Assembly (NCBI RefSeq): GCF_024648885.1
Contig: NZ_JANBBF010000010.1
Span: 186,001 to 250,000 of the forward strand
Direction of reading: 5' to 3'
DNA length: 64,000 bases
Source of the DNA: Prauserella salsuginis
Lineage (GTDB): Bacteria > Actinomycetota > Actinomycetes > Mycobacteriales > Pseudonocardiaceae
The notes under the pieces were generated by a model that was given only the letters and a program-made list of their open reading frames with translations, did not search any database and was not told the DNA's origin. The first letter of the stretch is position 1. Each line of letters opens with the position of its first letter. The translations under genes were made by a program, and so were the position numbers. This document shows positions 41,552-49,881 of this stretch, piece by piece.

Positions 41552-42285
41552 CGGTCGTCTCCCAGGGTGTCCATGAACGTGCGATACCCGCGTTCGAGGG
41601 CCGACTCCAGCCCGCCACCGGGATGCTCGGGCCGGGCCAGCGCGGAGGTGAGCTCATCGACTGTGCCGTCGAACGCGATGGTTCCTCCGGCCAAAACGCC
41701 GACCCGATGACAGAGGAACTGCACGTCGTCCAACACATGCGTGGACAACAGCACCGTGCGTTTGCCCCCGAGCGCAGCCAGCACTTCGCGCACGCGCAGA
41801 CGCTGGCTGGGATCCAACCCGACCGTGGGTTCGTCCAACACGAGCACGTCGGGGTCGTGGGCCAGACCTGCTGCCACACCCAGGCGTTGCCGCTGCCCGC
41901 CGGAGAGCGTGCGCACCCGCTCATGGGACCGGTCGCCGAGGTCAACGGCCTCCAACGCGCGCTGAGCCGCCGGTGCGGTCGCGCGCCGGTCCACGCCGTT
42001 GAGCCACGCCGCATAGCTGATGGTGTCGACCAACCGCATCTCGCCCGGCGTGGTGAAACGCTGCGGTACGAAGCCCACCCGAGGTGTCTCGGACGATCCT
42101 CCCAGCGACACGTGACCAGATCGCGGGCGGCGCATGCCGACGAGAATGGACATGAGCGTCGACTTTCCCGCTCCATTTTCCCCCAGCAGGCCGGTCACCC
42201 CGGGGACGATGCACCAGGTGACATCGCGCAGCACCTGCTTGCGGCCGTAGCGAAAACTGACAGAATCTAATCGAACCTCGACCAT
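41548..42285 (-). CDS. ABC transporter ATP-binding protein
   Basis: The 245-residue protein (ATG at 42285 after GAGGGGG) is a complete ABC ATPase: Walker A GENGAGKST at residues 36-44, Q-loop VPQRFT, signature LSGGQRQRLGVAAGL, Walker B VLVLDEPTVGLD, and H-loop LLSTHVLDD. It belongs to the subgroup paired with ABC-2-like permeases. It overlaps the permease gene by four bases. A strong hairpin separates it from the secreted protein gene, so it is probably expressed at a lower level than that gene. Confidence 0.9.
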   Translation of the reverse strand: MVEVRLDSVSFRYGRKQVLRDVTWCIVPGVTGLLGENGAGKSTLMSILVGMRRPRSGHVSLGGSSETPRVGFVPQRFTTPGEMRLVDTISYAAWLNGVDRRATAPAAQRALEAVDLGDRSHERVRTLSGGQRQRLGVAAGLAHDPDVLVLDEPTVGLDPSQRLRVREVLAALGGKRTVLLSTHVLDDVQFLCHRVGVLAGGTIAFDGTVDELTSALARPEHPGGGLESALERGYRTFMDTLGDDR

Positions 42286-42310
42286 GAGAACCCCCTCGAA
42301 GAATATGGCA

Positions 42311-42352
42311 ACGCGTGTGGACGGACTGTACCGAAAGCCCGTCCACACGCGT
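42311..42352 (-). terminator. Strong hairpin between secreted protein gene and ABC transporter (attenuator)
   Basis: ACGCGTGTGGACGG and its exact complement CCGTCCACACGCGT form 14-bp GC-rich arms around a 14-base loop. It lies 32 bases after the secreted protein stop and 25 bases before the ABC start. No clear U-run is visible. It probably reduces read-through or protects the upstream mRNA, giving more secreted protein than transporter. Confidence 0.65.
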
Positions 42353-42384
42353 GCGCAGAACCCGAACGTCACGCCAAGAGGCGG

Positions 42385-42810
42385 TCAGCACAACGTGGGA
42401 TGTCCGGATTCATGCGTTGCCCATGCACGCCATCCGTCTTTGTTGATGTAGCTGACCACACCCTCAAGGTAGTATGCATTCCTTGCCCCGCATTTGGCGT
42501 TCACGTCGTAGTATCCCGGCGCTGAGGTCGCGCCGTTGGCGACATCGCTGTCGGGCCAATTGTTGTAGTCGATGTATAGGGTCCCTCCCACGGTTTCGCC
42601 GCGGTGACAGTTCGTCCCAGCTCGGCCGGTCAACGTGTTTCCGCTCTGGGTGGGATCCCAGGCGTGCACCGTGCACCCCGCTCGTGGCGCGCCGCTATCA
42701 GCAGGTTCGGTGGGGTTTGCCCAGGCTGGCGATGTGACGGCTAGCAGGCTCATGCCAGCCGTGCTGAGCGTCAATACAGACGCCGCGGCCGCCTTCTTTA
42801 CCGTATTCAT
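42385..42810 (-). CDS. Secreted four-cysteine protein, bacteriocin candidate
   Basis: The 141-residue protein has a Sec signal peptide: KK at residues 5-6, a hydrophobic stretch to residue 25, and an AWA cleavage site at 29-31. The mature part is about 110 residues, Gly/Asn/Tyr-rich, with four cysteines (C46, C68, C107, C141 as last residue), which could form two disulfides. GGTLYIDYNNWPDSD and SGHPTLC are notable. The start (ATG at 42810) follows GGAAAGCGAG. It heads an operon with an ABC exporter and membrane proteins. The layout is like that of lactococcin 972-type loci, but the protein does not match that family clearly. Alternatives are a secreted inhibitor or cell-wall protein. Confidence 0.6.
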   Translation of the reverse strand: MNTVKKAAAASVLTLSTAGMSLLAVTSPAWANPTEPADSGAPRAGCTVHAWDPTQSGNTLTGRAGTNCHRGETVGGTLYIDYNNWPDSDVANGATSAPGYYDVNAKCGARNAYYLEGVVSYINKDGWRAWATHESGHPTLC

Positions 42811-42925
42811 CAGTTCTCGCTTTCCTTGATGTGAGATGTGAGTGTTGGTGGTGTAAATGAGTTCCACGCGGCCTCGTCAGAAATGAGTTCAAGGCTGCAT
42901 CGCCGGCGGATATCGTTGCCGTTCG

Positions 42926-42951
42926 CGTTTAGGTATGCGTGTACCTAAACG
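42926..42951. promoter_or_regulatory. Perfect 10-bp inverted repeat, candidate operator
   Basis: CGTTTAGGTA and TACCTAAACG flank a 6-base spacer (TGCGTG), about 115 bases upstream of the secreted protein start. Its AT-rich arms stand out from the surroundings. It is a candidate site for the XRE-STAND regulator encoded divergently. Confidence 0.55.
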
Positions 42952-43584
42952 GCGAGAAACCGGTCCGATGCTCCTCGTGTGGAGAACACATCGGTCCGTG
43001 AACTGTTACATGATGCGCGTAGCGCCTCCCCAGGCCTCCGTACTTTAAGCGCACGCGCGCATCCGGTGGCAACGTGTTCGCCTATCGACAACACGAATGA
43101 GTGAACACGCCTGCAGGGTTGGCAGGTTACGAGGCTGAGGCCGCCATGTGGCCTGTGCGAGATAGCGTCCAGGCTCGCCCACATCACTGCTGGTTCGTCG
43201 ACCTGTCGGCAAGGTCCAGCGATCCCTATGGCGCATTTGCTCAGGGTGAGACGAGTAGAACTACCTAATACTGTGAGTATTTGACCTGGGGTCCATTCGC
43301 GCGAATGGGGCATTAATGGAGTAACTGGTTGCCTCTTGCAGTGAAGCCTCGGTACCCAAGGGTGTCCGGGCACGCACCTGGGTTCTGGGGAAACGGCGCA
43401 CGCTACGTATCTGCATCGCAACCAGTCGGAGAGTCGGCACGGCCGGCCAAGGCAAGGGTCGCCTCCGCATCCGCGGTGCAAGCGGGCGCGCGGGGGAGAG
43501 GCCTGGCCCGATAACCACACAATCGTCTGCCGCGGTGTTTCGGCGCCCGTCGGGACTTCGCGGCCCGGTCCCCTCACCACATAG

Positions 43585-43605
43585 GGCCTGCCTACCGGGC
43601 AGGCC
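43585..43605. promoter_or_regulatory. Inverted repeat upstream of the STAND gene
   Basis: GGCCTGCC and GGCAGGCC flank TACCG, 56 bases before the ATG at 43661. It may be an operator or form an mRNA hairpin in the 5' leader. Confidence 0.45.
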
Positions 43606-43660
43606 TCAAGGTCACGCGTTGTCCGGTGCGCGCGTGGCGTGAGAACAGAGGGGGACGCAC

Positions 43661-45988
43661 ATGTCAACGAGGGCACTCAACGCATTCGCGGCAGCGGTGC
43701 ACAGACTCCGGCGCTGGCACGGCATGTCACTGGCCGACCTGGCGGAGAAGACGACCTACAGCGCGAGCTATCTCTCGAAGATCTTGCACGGCGAACGACG
43801 CTTGGCGCCCGCATTGGTCAGCGAGATCGACGACATCCTCGATGCCGGCGGTGAGCTGATCCAGCTCGCCCGCGAGCAAGACAGCGGCGATCGCCCCCGT
43901 AGCCGACCCATGCAGCTACCGGCGGCACCAGCCGACTTCGTCGGTCGCGCATCGATTCTGCACGAACTCGACGCCGCTCTGGTGAGTGACGCCCGCCCGG
44001 GCGCCCCGGTCACGGCGGTCATCGAAGGTGGGTTCTGGACCGGCAAGACCGCATTGGCACTGCATTGGGTCGCGCGCATCGAGCAACGGTTCCCCGGCGG
44101 ATGCCTGTTCGCGGACTTGCGAGGCCTGGCCCCTGGCAGTGCCCTCACCCCGGACGAGGTTCTGGACGGATTTCTGCACGCCCTCGATGCCGGACCGGAC
44201 GCGATGCGCGGCACCCTCGCCGAACGGGCCGCGCACTACCGGTCGCTGCTGGCCCAGCGCCCGGCCGTGGTCGTACTCGACAACATCGCCAGCTACGAAC
44301 AGGTAGCCGACCTACTGCCAGGCGCGGGCAGCGTCGTGGTGCTGACCAGTCGGGAACGCCAATCCTCGCTACTTCTGCGCACAGGTGGCGTGCACATCAC
44401 CCTCCCGCCCCTGACCGCCCACGAAGCATTGACCCTGCTGCGCATGCGAGCGGGCCACGCCCGCATCGACGTCGAGCGCGATGCCGCCATCAGGATCGCC
44501 TCCCGCTGTGGACACTTGCCCATGGCGATCCTCATCGCGGCCGAACGCATCCAGCAACACCCGCGCGAAGCCCTACAGACGCTGGCCGAACGCCTCGACA
44601 GCGATACCCGACGTCTCGACGTCTTCACCTCATCCGACCCCGCGGTGAACGTGCATGCCGTCATCGACCTGTCCTACCTCGCGCTCACACCCCAAACCCG
44701 CCGGGTCTTCCGCCTTGCCGGCATCATTCCGGCCAGCCTGATCAGCGCCGACGCCGTCGCTGTCCAATGCGGGCTGCCTGCCACCACCGCCCTCGACTCA
44801 CTCGACGAACTCCGTCGCGCCCACCTGGTCGACGACGCCCCGGATCATTCCGACCAGGTACAGATGAACGATCTCCTGCGCTCCTACGCCGCTGGGCGAG
44901 CCATCGTGGATGACCCATTGTCGGGGATCGAACATGCCCATGACCGCCTCCTGCAGTGGTACGCCGCCACCGCATGGCGAGCAGCCCACGCGCTGGCGCC
45001 CGGATGGGCCGACCCCGTCCTCGAATGCCCGTCCCCAGTCAGCCCGCCGTTTACCGCCGGCGACTACGAGGCTGCTCTCGCATGGTGTGACAAGGAAGCA
45101 CACACCATCATCGACATCGCCCGTCACTCCCGATCCCACAACGCCAAGGACGCAGCCTGGATACTGCCCACGCTCTTGCAGCCCTACTTCCAGCTCACCG
45201 ACACCTGGACAACGTGGCTCACCGCTGCCACGGAAGGCCTCGCTGCCGCTCGCGATCTCGAAACCGACCTCGGCATCGGCCGCTGCACCCAAAGTCTCGG
45301 ATGGGCACTACATCACGCCGGGCACACCGACCATGCACTCGACCACCTTCGCCAAGCCGCGGATCTGCAGACATCATCGGGTGACAGAGCAGGACTGGCA
45401 TGGAGCGAGTTCGCGACCGCTACTGCCTACTCTTCAGCCGGACACCATGTCGAGGCGCGAACCGCCTACGAACATGCCGCTCAGTTGTTCGACCAGACCG
45501 AGTTCCCGCTCGGCGCCGCGATAGCCAGAGCCCTGCTCGCCGCCACGCACGAAGCCCTCGGCAACGACGATCGCGCTCACGCCTACGCCAACGATGCGCT
45601 CGCTTGCGTGTTGACCATCGCTCCTCGACACCCCGCAGCCGCCCTGGCCCATCACCAGCTCGGAATCGTTCTGTCAGCACAACAGCAACCACGTGCGGCG
45701 CTCACGCATTTCGACGCAGCACTGACCATTCATCGCCACAGCCACCAGCCACGTTGCCATGCCGAGACTCTGGAAGCGCGGGGCAATGCTCTACTGGCAC
45801 TCGGGCTCGTCGACGCCGCGCGAGCTTCCTATCGGGACGCGATAGAACTCTGGCAGAGCCTCCACGACCGTCGCGGATACGAACTCCACGCCAGGATGGC
45901 CACGCTGAGCCCACCCGACGGCGACGCACGCGCGACAGTCGCTAGCTCGCCCGATGGCACTGACATCAGACCAACCGCCGGGCCGTAG
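43661..45988 (+). CDS. XRE-NB-ARC-TPR (STAND) regulator
   Basis: The 775-residue protein has three parts. The N-terminal XRE helix-turn-helix is at residues 10-65 (MSLADLAEKTTYSASYLSKI). The NB-ARC/STAND NTPase has FVGR at 93-96, Walker A GGFWTGKT at 123-130, Walker B VVVLDN near 205 and CGHLPMAI near 285, the GxP motif. TPR repeats follow from about residue 500 to 740 (AWSEFATATAYSSAGHHVEA and similar). Such proteins act as NTP-switch regulators: ligand sensing by the TPR part drives oligomerisation and DNA binding. It faces the secreted-protein/ABC operon and is the likely regulator of it. Confidence 0.87.
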   Translation: MSTRALNAFAAAVHRLRRWHGMSLADLAEKTTYSASYLSKILHGERRLAPALVSEIDDILDAGGELIQLAREQDSGDRPRSRPMQLPAAPADFVGRASILHELDAALVSDARPGAPVTAVIEGGFWTGKTALALHWVARIEQRFPGGCLFADLRGLAPGSALTPDEVLDGFLHALDAGPDAMRGTLAERAAHYRSLLAQRPAVVVLDNIASYEQVADLLPGAGSVVVLTSRERQSSLLLRTGGVHITLPPLTAHEALTLLRMRAGHARIDVERDAAIRIASRCGHLPMAILIAAERIQQHPREALQTLAERLDSDTRRLDVFTSSDPAVNVHAVIDLSYLALTPQTRRVFRLAGIIPASLISADAVAVQCGLPATTALDSLDELRRAHLVDDAPDHSDQVQMNDLLRSYAAGRAIVDDPLSGIEHAHDRLLQWYAATAWRAAHALAPGWADPVLECPSPVSPPFTAGDYEAALAWCDKEAHTIIDIARHSRSHNAKDAAWILPTLLQPYFQLTDTWTTWLTAATEGLAAARDLETDLGIGRCTQSLGWALHHAGHTDHALDHLRQAADLQTSSGDRAGLAWSEFATATAYSSAGHHVEARTAYEHAAQLFDQTEFPLGAAIARALLAATHEALGNDDRAHAYANDALACVLTIAPRHPAAALAHHQLGIVLSAQQQPRAALTHFDAALTIHRHSHQPRCHAETLEARGNALLALGLVDAARASYRDAIELWQSLHDRRGYELHARMATLSPPDGDARATVASSPDGTDIRPTAGP

Positions 45989-46141
45989 GTGGGGTAAGCA
46001 CGACGGTCGCGGCAGGTGGATGAACTTGCCCACGATCACAACTGTGGGTCGTCTCGCAGCCGCCGACCCGTAACGCCGTTCCGCGGAGCCGGTCGATGCG
46101 CAGCAGACTCGCCATGGTGTTGGCGGGCCAGTGCGGTCATC

Positions 46142-46492
46142 ATGATTTTCATGCGCCAACGGGCACACCACGCCATCACTCGCGCCGTCACCGCGCCTCC
46201 GCTTCTGCGCTCCTGGCCTGACCGCGCCGCGATCGAGCAGTCAGCCACCGAGCTGCGCCAGGCCGCCGGCACCATTGGAACGGAAGATCCTGCCGCCGAA
46301 CTCGTCCTGCATGCTGTGCGACTCGTCGACCGGGTCGCTCGTGGGCAACCCGGCGCGCGCCCCGCCCAGGTGGCCACGGACCGCGGCCCTCGAGCGTGGA
46401 ATGAAGACGTCGTCATCGAGCTGCAGGAGCTGTGGCTCCGCAGAGGGTGTCCGCCACTCGCGGTCCGACTGGTGACCCTCTTGTCCAGATGA
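46142..46492 (+). CDS. Small hypothetical protein
   Basis: The 116-residue basic, helical protein begins MIFMRQRAHHAITRAVTAPP at an ATG at 46142. The upstream part of the frame is low complexity. The middle (AAIEQSATELRQAAGTIGTE) and end (VVIELQELWLRRGCPPLAVR) are regular amphipathic helices. It lies 153 bases after the STAND gene on the same strand. No function is recognised. Confidence 0.5.
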   Translation: MIFMRQRAHHAITRAVTAPPLLRSWPDRAAIEQSATELRQAAGTIGTEDPAAELVLHAVRLVDRVARGQPGARPAQVATDRGPRAWNEDVVIELQELWLRRGCPPLAVRLVTLLSR

Positions 46493-46553
46493 CAATGATG
46501 TTCATCTAGACAGGACTGACACAGGATGAGCACCCAAAGTGCACATCATTGTC
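46491..46553. repeat. Dispersed inverted repeat after the small gene
   Basis: GACAATGATG at 46491 and CATCATTGTC at 46544 are perfect 10-bp complements separated by 43 bases, which could form a long-loop hairpin. It lies at the 3' end of the small gene at 46142 and may mark the end of that transcript. Confidence 0.4.
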
Positions 46554-46844
46554 CATTGTGAACCGTGGTCGTGGGGTTAGTTCACGGTCACAGTGGGTTC
46601 ATGGGAAATCGTTCACCTCCGGCGGCGTTGATGCACTGCAGCTGACCGGTTGTTACGTGACAGGTGCCTTGCCCTCCCCAGGTGGCCACGTGTCCGCTCA
46701 ATCAAGGCGCTCCGCGTCTGCTGCGGCTGCGTGGGTTGATGTGCCCCCAGAGCCTACGCAGCTCACCCAGTACGCGGAGCGCCCTCTCCCTCCCCATCAG
46801 TACGCACTCGTGATGCTGGTTCATGTCCTGATTGGAGGAGGGTG
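46554..46844. other. Gene-free spacer before the Tad region
   Basis: The stretch of about 290 bases carries one frame (46549-46845) of mixed composition that I do not accept as a gene. It probably holds the promoter of the zinc-binding protein gene at 46845. A GGAGGAGG site lies just before that start. Confidence 0.4.
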
Positions 46845-47192
46845 ATGGCGTATTTCCTGTTGCAGTGCGGTCATACGCGCTCGTTGGACGAGGTCGCTGA
46901 GCACGATATCGCCGAGCTGATCGCCCAGCCCGAAATGATTCCCCGTTTGTCTTGGTGCGAGGGCTGTCGCCAGTGGGGCCGGGTCCACGAACTGGTTCCC
47001 ACATCGCGACCTGGTATCGCCGATGACATGCCCCCCGAAGGGGCTCTGCCAGGGGATGTCGGGACTGGAGGCGACGTCGCGGTCCCCGGTCCCCGCAGCG
47101 AACCATCATCCGTACCTGCTGCGGGCGAGTCCTTCTTCGGCGAACTCGGCCACGAGCTGGCCGGTCCGACTGGCAAGCAGGTCGGCGAATGA
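46845..47192 (+). CDS. Small zinc-binding-like protein
   Basis: The 115-residue acidic protein begins MAYFLLQCGHTRSLDEVAEH behind GGAGGAGG. It has a CGH...CEGC pattern: C at residue 8 with H10, then CEGC about 30 residues later. This suggests a single zinc ribbon. The C-terminal half is Gly/Pro/Ser-rich and probably disordered, ending in an ELGHELAGPTG segment. It precedes the Tad locus and converges on the prepilin peptidase gene. Its function is unknown. Confidence 0.6.
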   Translation: MAYFLLQCGHTRSLDEVAEHDIAELIAQPEMIPRLSWCEGCRQWGRVHELVPTSRPGIADDMPPEGALPGDVGTGGDVAVPGPRSEPSSVPAAGESFFGELGHELAGPTGKQVGE

Positions 47193-47269
47193 GTGCCCCC
47201 GTGACGCGATCGGAGCACAGCGAGATGACGGCGAGGACCACCGAGCCAGCATTGGCTATCCCGGCGGCG

Positions 47270-47908
47270 TCAGGCGCCGACGAGCACCATGAGCAGGGCC
47301 CCGCAGAACAGGAACGGCCCGAACGGCACCGTCGCCGGTCCCCGGCGAGTCTGGTGTTGGCGGGCCGGCACGGCTACCACCAACGCCAACACCGACGCCG
47401 CGATCAGCGCGCCGGCGACGTGGGGCCAGCCGATCCAGCCGGTGACGAGTCCGACCAGTCCGGCCGCGGGCAGATCTCCTGCCCCGACCCCGCCGCCGCT
47501 GGCCAGGGCGAGGAGCAGAAAGAAGACCATGGCAGCGGTCGCAGCGGCGAGCGCGCGCAGCCCTGGTTCGGGAGTGTTCCGCATCAGCGACACCGATGCC
47601 AGTGCGAGGGCTGTAGCGCCCAGCTGTGGCCAGGCCAGCACGCGCGGCAGGCGGTGCTCGCACCAGTCGATGATTCCCAACGGAATCGCCACCCCCGCGG
47701 CGAGGCCGAACGCGACCAGCTCACCACGCCCGGCCAGTCGCCAGGCCAGCACTGCGAATACGACGCCGGTGAGCGCGGCGCCGAGCCACCCCGAACGCGC
47801 CCAACGCCGTTCGGGGCCGACGAAGCTGCGCGTTGCCGCACTCGCCGCCGCCCCCACACCGAGGCCGGCCGCGGCGGCGGCGACCACCCACCACCCACTC
47901 GCGACCAT
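47270..47908 (-). CDS. tadV: Type IV prepilin peptidase (TadV-like)
   Basis: The 212-residue membrane aspartyl protease starts at an ATG at 47908 behind CACGGAGGTGGC. It has six to seven hydrophobic segments, with catalytic aspartates in PLGIIDWCEHRLP (D81) and GGVGAGDLPAAG (D145), the G-x-G-D motif of A24 peptidases. It lacks the N-methylation domain, as in TadV/archaeal types. It would cut the prepilin-like proteins encoded at 54729-57229 after the glycine before the hydrophobic stretch. It is transcribed away from the lipoprotein and Tad operon. Confidence 0.82.
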   Translation of the reverse strand: MVASGWWVVAAAAAGLGVGAAASAATRSFVGPERRWARSGWLGAALTGVVFAVLAWRLAGRGELVAFGLAAGVAIPLGIIDWCEHRLPRVLAWPQLGATALALASVSLMRNTPEPGLRALAAATAAMVFFLLLALASGGGVGAGDLPAAGLVGLVTGWIGWPHVAGALIAASVLALVVAVPARQHQTRRGPATVPFGPFLFCGALLMVLVGA

Positions 47909-48139
47909 GCCACCTCCGTGTCCCGCGGCGCGTACGTGATCATCCTGACCGCGGTCGCTGTGGGCTCGCGGCGCCGGCGGGACAGTCTCCACCCAACGGG
48001 TGAACTTCCTGGCAGTCGCGTCGTCGGTGAGGAAGTACGCGCGAAAGTCGATTTCTGGGCCGGTGCTGGCACGGGGGAGTGGTGCCCCGGTGTGCGGGGC
48101 CGGTGTGGACAGCGATCGTTGATGCTTTGGGGGACCGTG

Positions 48140-48718
48140 ATGACTCACCACCGCACCACCCGCTTCGTCGTGGCCGTCATCGTCGGCGTCGTGGTGAGCG
48201 CATGCAGCTCGGCCACCGGCGGGCACGCGCCGTCCTCACCCGCGCCGTCATCGGGGCCGGCTTCGACTAGCACCCCGCCGACCACGGCTACCCCCGCCCC
48301 CGCCGAGACTGCTGGTCGCCAGGCGATTCGAGCGTATCTGGGCATGTGGCGCGACATGGCCGCAGCTGCGAAGACCTCGGACTGGCGCTCACCAAGGCTG
48401 GCGCGCAATGCCACGGGGAAGGCGTTGTCGCGGATCTCGCGTGGCTTGTATGCCGACCACTACAACGGACTGGTCACCAAAGGCGAGCCCCGCAACAACC
48501 CCGAGGTGGACACCGTCACACCAGCCGACAAGCCGACCACAGTGGACATCATCGACTGCGGCGACGACAGCGACTGGGTGAAATACCACGCCGACACCGG
48601 AAAACCGGCCAACGACGGCCCGGCAGGGCGGCGGCACATCACAGCACGGGTTGAAAAAGCGGTCGACGGCTCGTGGAAGGTTGCCGACTTCGCCATCCAG
48701 GACGTGGGCACATGTTAG
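48140..48718 (+). CDS. Putative lipoprotein of the Tad locus
   Basis: The 192-residue protein has a lipoprotein signal: TTRFVVAVIVGVVVSAC with the lipobox VSAC. A Ser/Thr/Pro-rich linker (SPAPSSGPASTSTPPTTATP) follows, then a conserved-looking domain of about 120 residues with YLGMWRDMAAAAKTSDW and VDIIDCGDDSDWVKYH. This resembles small extracellular domains of the SnoaL/NTF2-like group in actinomycete lipoproteins. It would be anchored outside the membrane. Its stop overlaps the next start, so it belongs to the Tad operon. Confidence 0.72.
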   Translation: MTHHRTTRFVVAVIVGVVVSACSSATGGHAPSSPAPSSGPASTSTPPTTATPAPAETAGRQAIRAYLGMWRDMAAAAKTSDWRSPRLARNATGKALSRISRGLYADHYNGLVTKGEPRNNPEVDTVTPADKPTTVDIIDCGDDSDWVKYHADTGKPANDGPAGRRHITARVEKAVDGSWKVADFAIQDVGTC

Positions 48719-49764
48719 GCCGCGCGATCGGTATCGCCGGGATGACCGCGACGTTGGTGTGGTGCGCAGCCAGCCCTGCATGGGCTGGCGGGTGGGGCAG
48801 CGTGGATTGCAACAGCGACCCCACGCCGTACTGTGACCTCGGCGCTGGCAGTGCCCCCAACCCGCCCTCGGCACCTGATCCTGCGCCGCCGCGCCCGCAG
48901 GTCGAACCACAGCCGGAAGGCAGCGGCGAGACGGCGCCCGAGCAGCAGCAGCCGCAGGGCGACCGGATCGTCGGCGGCAGCGACACCGAGGCCGACTGCT
49001 CCTACGTGCTCAGCGACTACCAACCGCCGACGGGCGGTGTTCAGACCATCACCGTCTCCCGTTCGTCCGGGCCACCGGGCGATGTCCGCCCGATTGCCCA
49101 CACCACCGGCACCGCCGTCGCCGAAGCAGGACCTCCCGGAGGGGACGTGGAGTTGGCGCTGGACGGGGACAGGGGTGGTGGCTGGTATGTCTACCGGTGC
49201 AGCAGCGAGGGCACCCGCGACAGCCTGTACCGGGCGCCGGTGTGGATCCCGGCGAGCCAGGCTCCGGCCGACGCGAAGCCGCCGGCACCGTCACCACAGG
49301 AGCTGGCCCGCCAAGCCCGCTCACAGCTACGCCTGCCCAATCCGACGATCGGCTCGAACCCGGCCGGTACCCAGCTGGTGCGAGTGCCCACCTGGGTGTG
49401 GATCGACAGCAGACTGTGGCACCCGCATACCGCCACAGCCTCCGTTCCAGGGGTATCGGTGACCGCCACGGCCCGGCCGACGTCGGTGTCGTGGTCGATG
49501 GGCGATGGCACCACCCTCACCTGCCGCGGCCCCGGAACCGAATTCCCGGCGGATGCCGATCCGGGAAGCGCATCGCCGGATTGCGGCCACACGTACCAAC
49601 GTTCCTCGGCCGGTGCCGCTGACGCACGTTTTCCGGTCACGGCCACCGTGTCGTGGCAGATCACCTGGTCGGGCGCCGGTGAGCAGGGCCGCTTTCCGAA
49701 CATGGCCACCGACGACGAGACCTCGTTCCGCGTCGCCGAAGCCCAAGCACTCGGCACCGGATAA
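48712..49764 (+). CDS. Secreted protein of the Tad locus
   Basis: The 350-residue protein has a Sec signal peptide (residues 1-25, AWA cleavage motif). A Pro/Gln-rich acidic linker follows, then a beta-rich domain from residue 90 (VLSDYQPPTGGVQTITVSRS and on). Paired cysteines are present (ADC, YRC, LTC, PDC). The C-terminal part has Ig-like features: SVSWSMGDGTTLTCRGPGTE and SWQITWSGAGEQG. The PKD-like GDG pattern suggests a surface adhesion or scaffold domain. It overlaps the lipoprotein gene by 7 bases. It is probably a surface component of the pilus system. Confidence 0.7.
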   Translation: MLGRAIGIAGMTATLVWCAASPAWAGGWGSVDCNSDPTPYCDLGAGSAPNPPSAPDPAPPRPQVEPQPEGSGETAPEQQQPQGDRIVGGSDTEADCSYVLSDYQPPTGGVQTITVSRSSGPPGDVRPIAHTTGTAVAEAGPPGGDVELALDGDRGGGWYVYRCSSEGTRDSLYRAPVWIPASQAPADAKPPAPSPQELARQARSQLRLPNPTIGSNPAGTQLVRVPTWVWIDSRLWHPHTATASVPGVSVTATARPTSVSWSMGDGTTLTCRGPGTEFPADADPGSASPDCGHTYQRSSAGAADARFPVTATVSWQITWSGAGEQGRFPNMATDDETSFRVAEAQALGTG

Positions 49765-49881
49765 ACCGCCACCCGAATTCGGCGACAACTTCGCACAATC
49801 TGTCCCTTTCCTGACCGCGTTGCCGCGGCTGACAAGCACCGGCATGCGCGGTGCGGACGAGCTATGCCTGGAGAACCCGCG

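Larger units (their letters stand above)
42811..43660. other. Long gene-free region between secreted protein and STAND genes
   Basis: These 850 bases hold the divergent promoters of the two operons. Visible elements are the inverted repeats at 42926-42951 and 43585-43605. One 243-codon minus-strand frame (42945-43676) is Cys/Arg/Pro-rich and without a ribosome-binding site, and was not accepted. A small peptide gene cannot be excluded. Confidence 0.5.

Noticed and set aside
42385-42810. Lactococcin 972-family assignment for the secreted protein
   Set aside because: The gene order is similar, but the mature protein lacks the family pattern as I know it and has four cysteines.
42945-43676. 243-codon minus-strand frame in the long intergenic region
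   Set aside because: Cys/Arg/Pro-rich, no ribosome-binding site and no recognisable domain; it also overlaps the STAND gene start.
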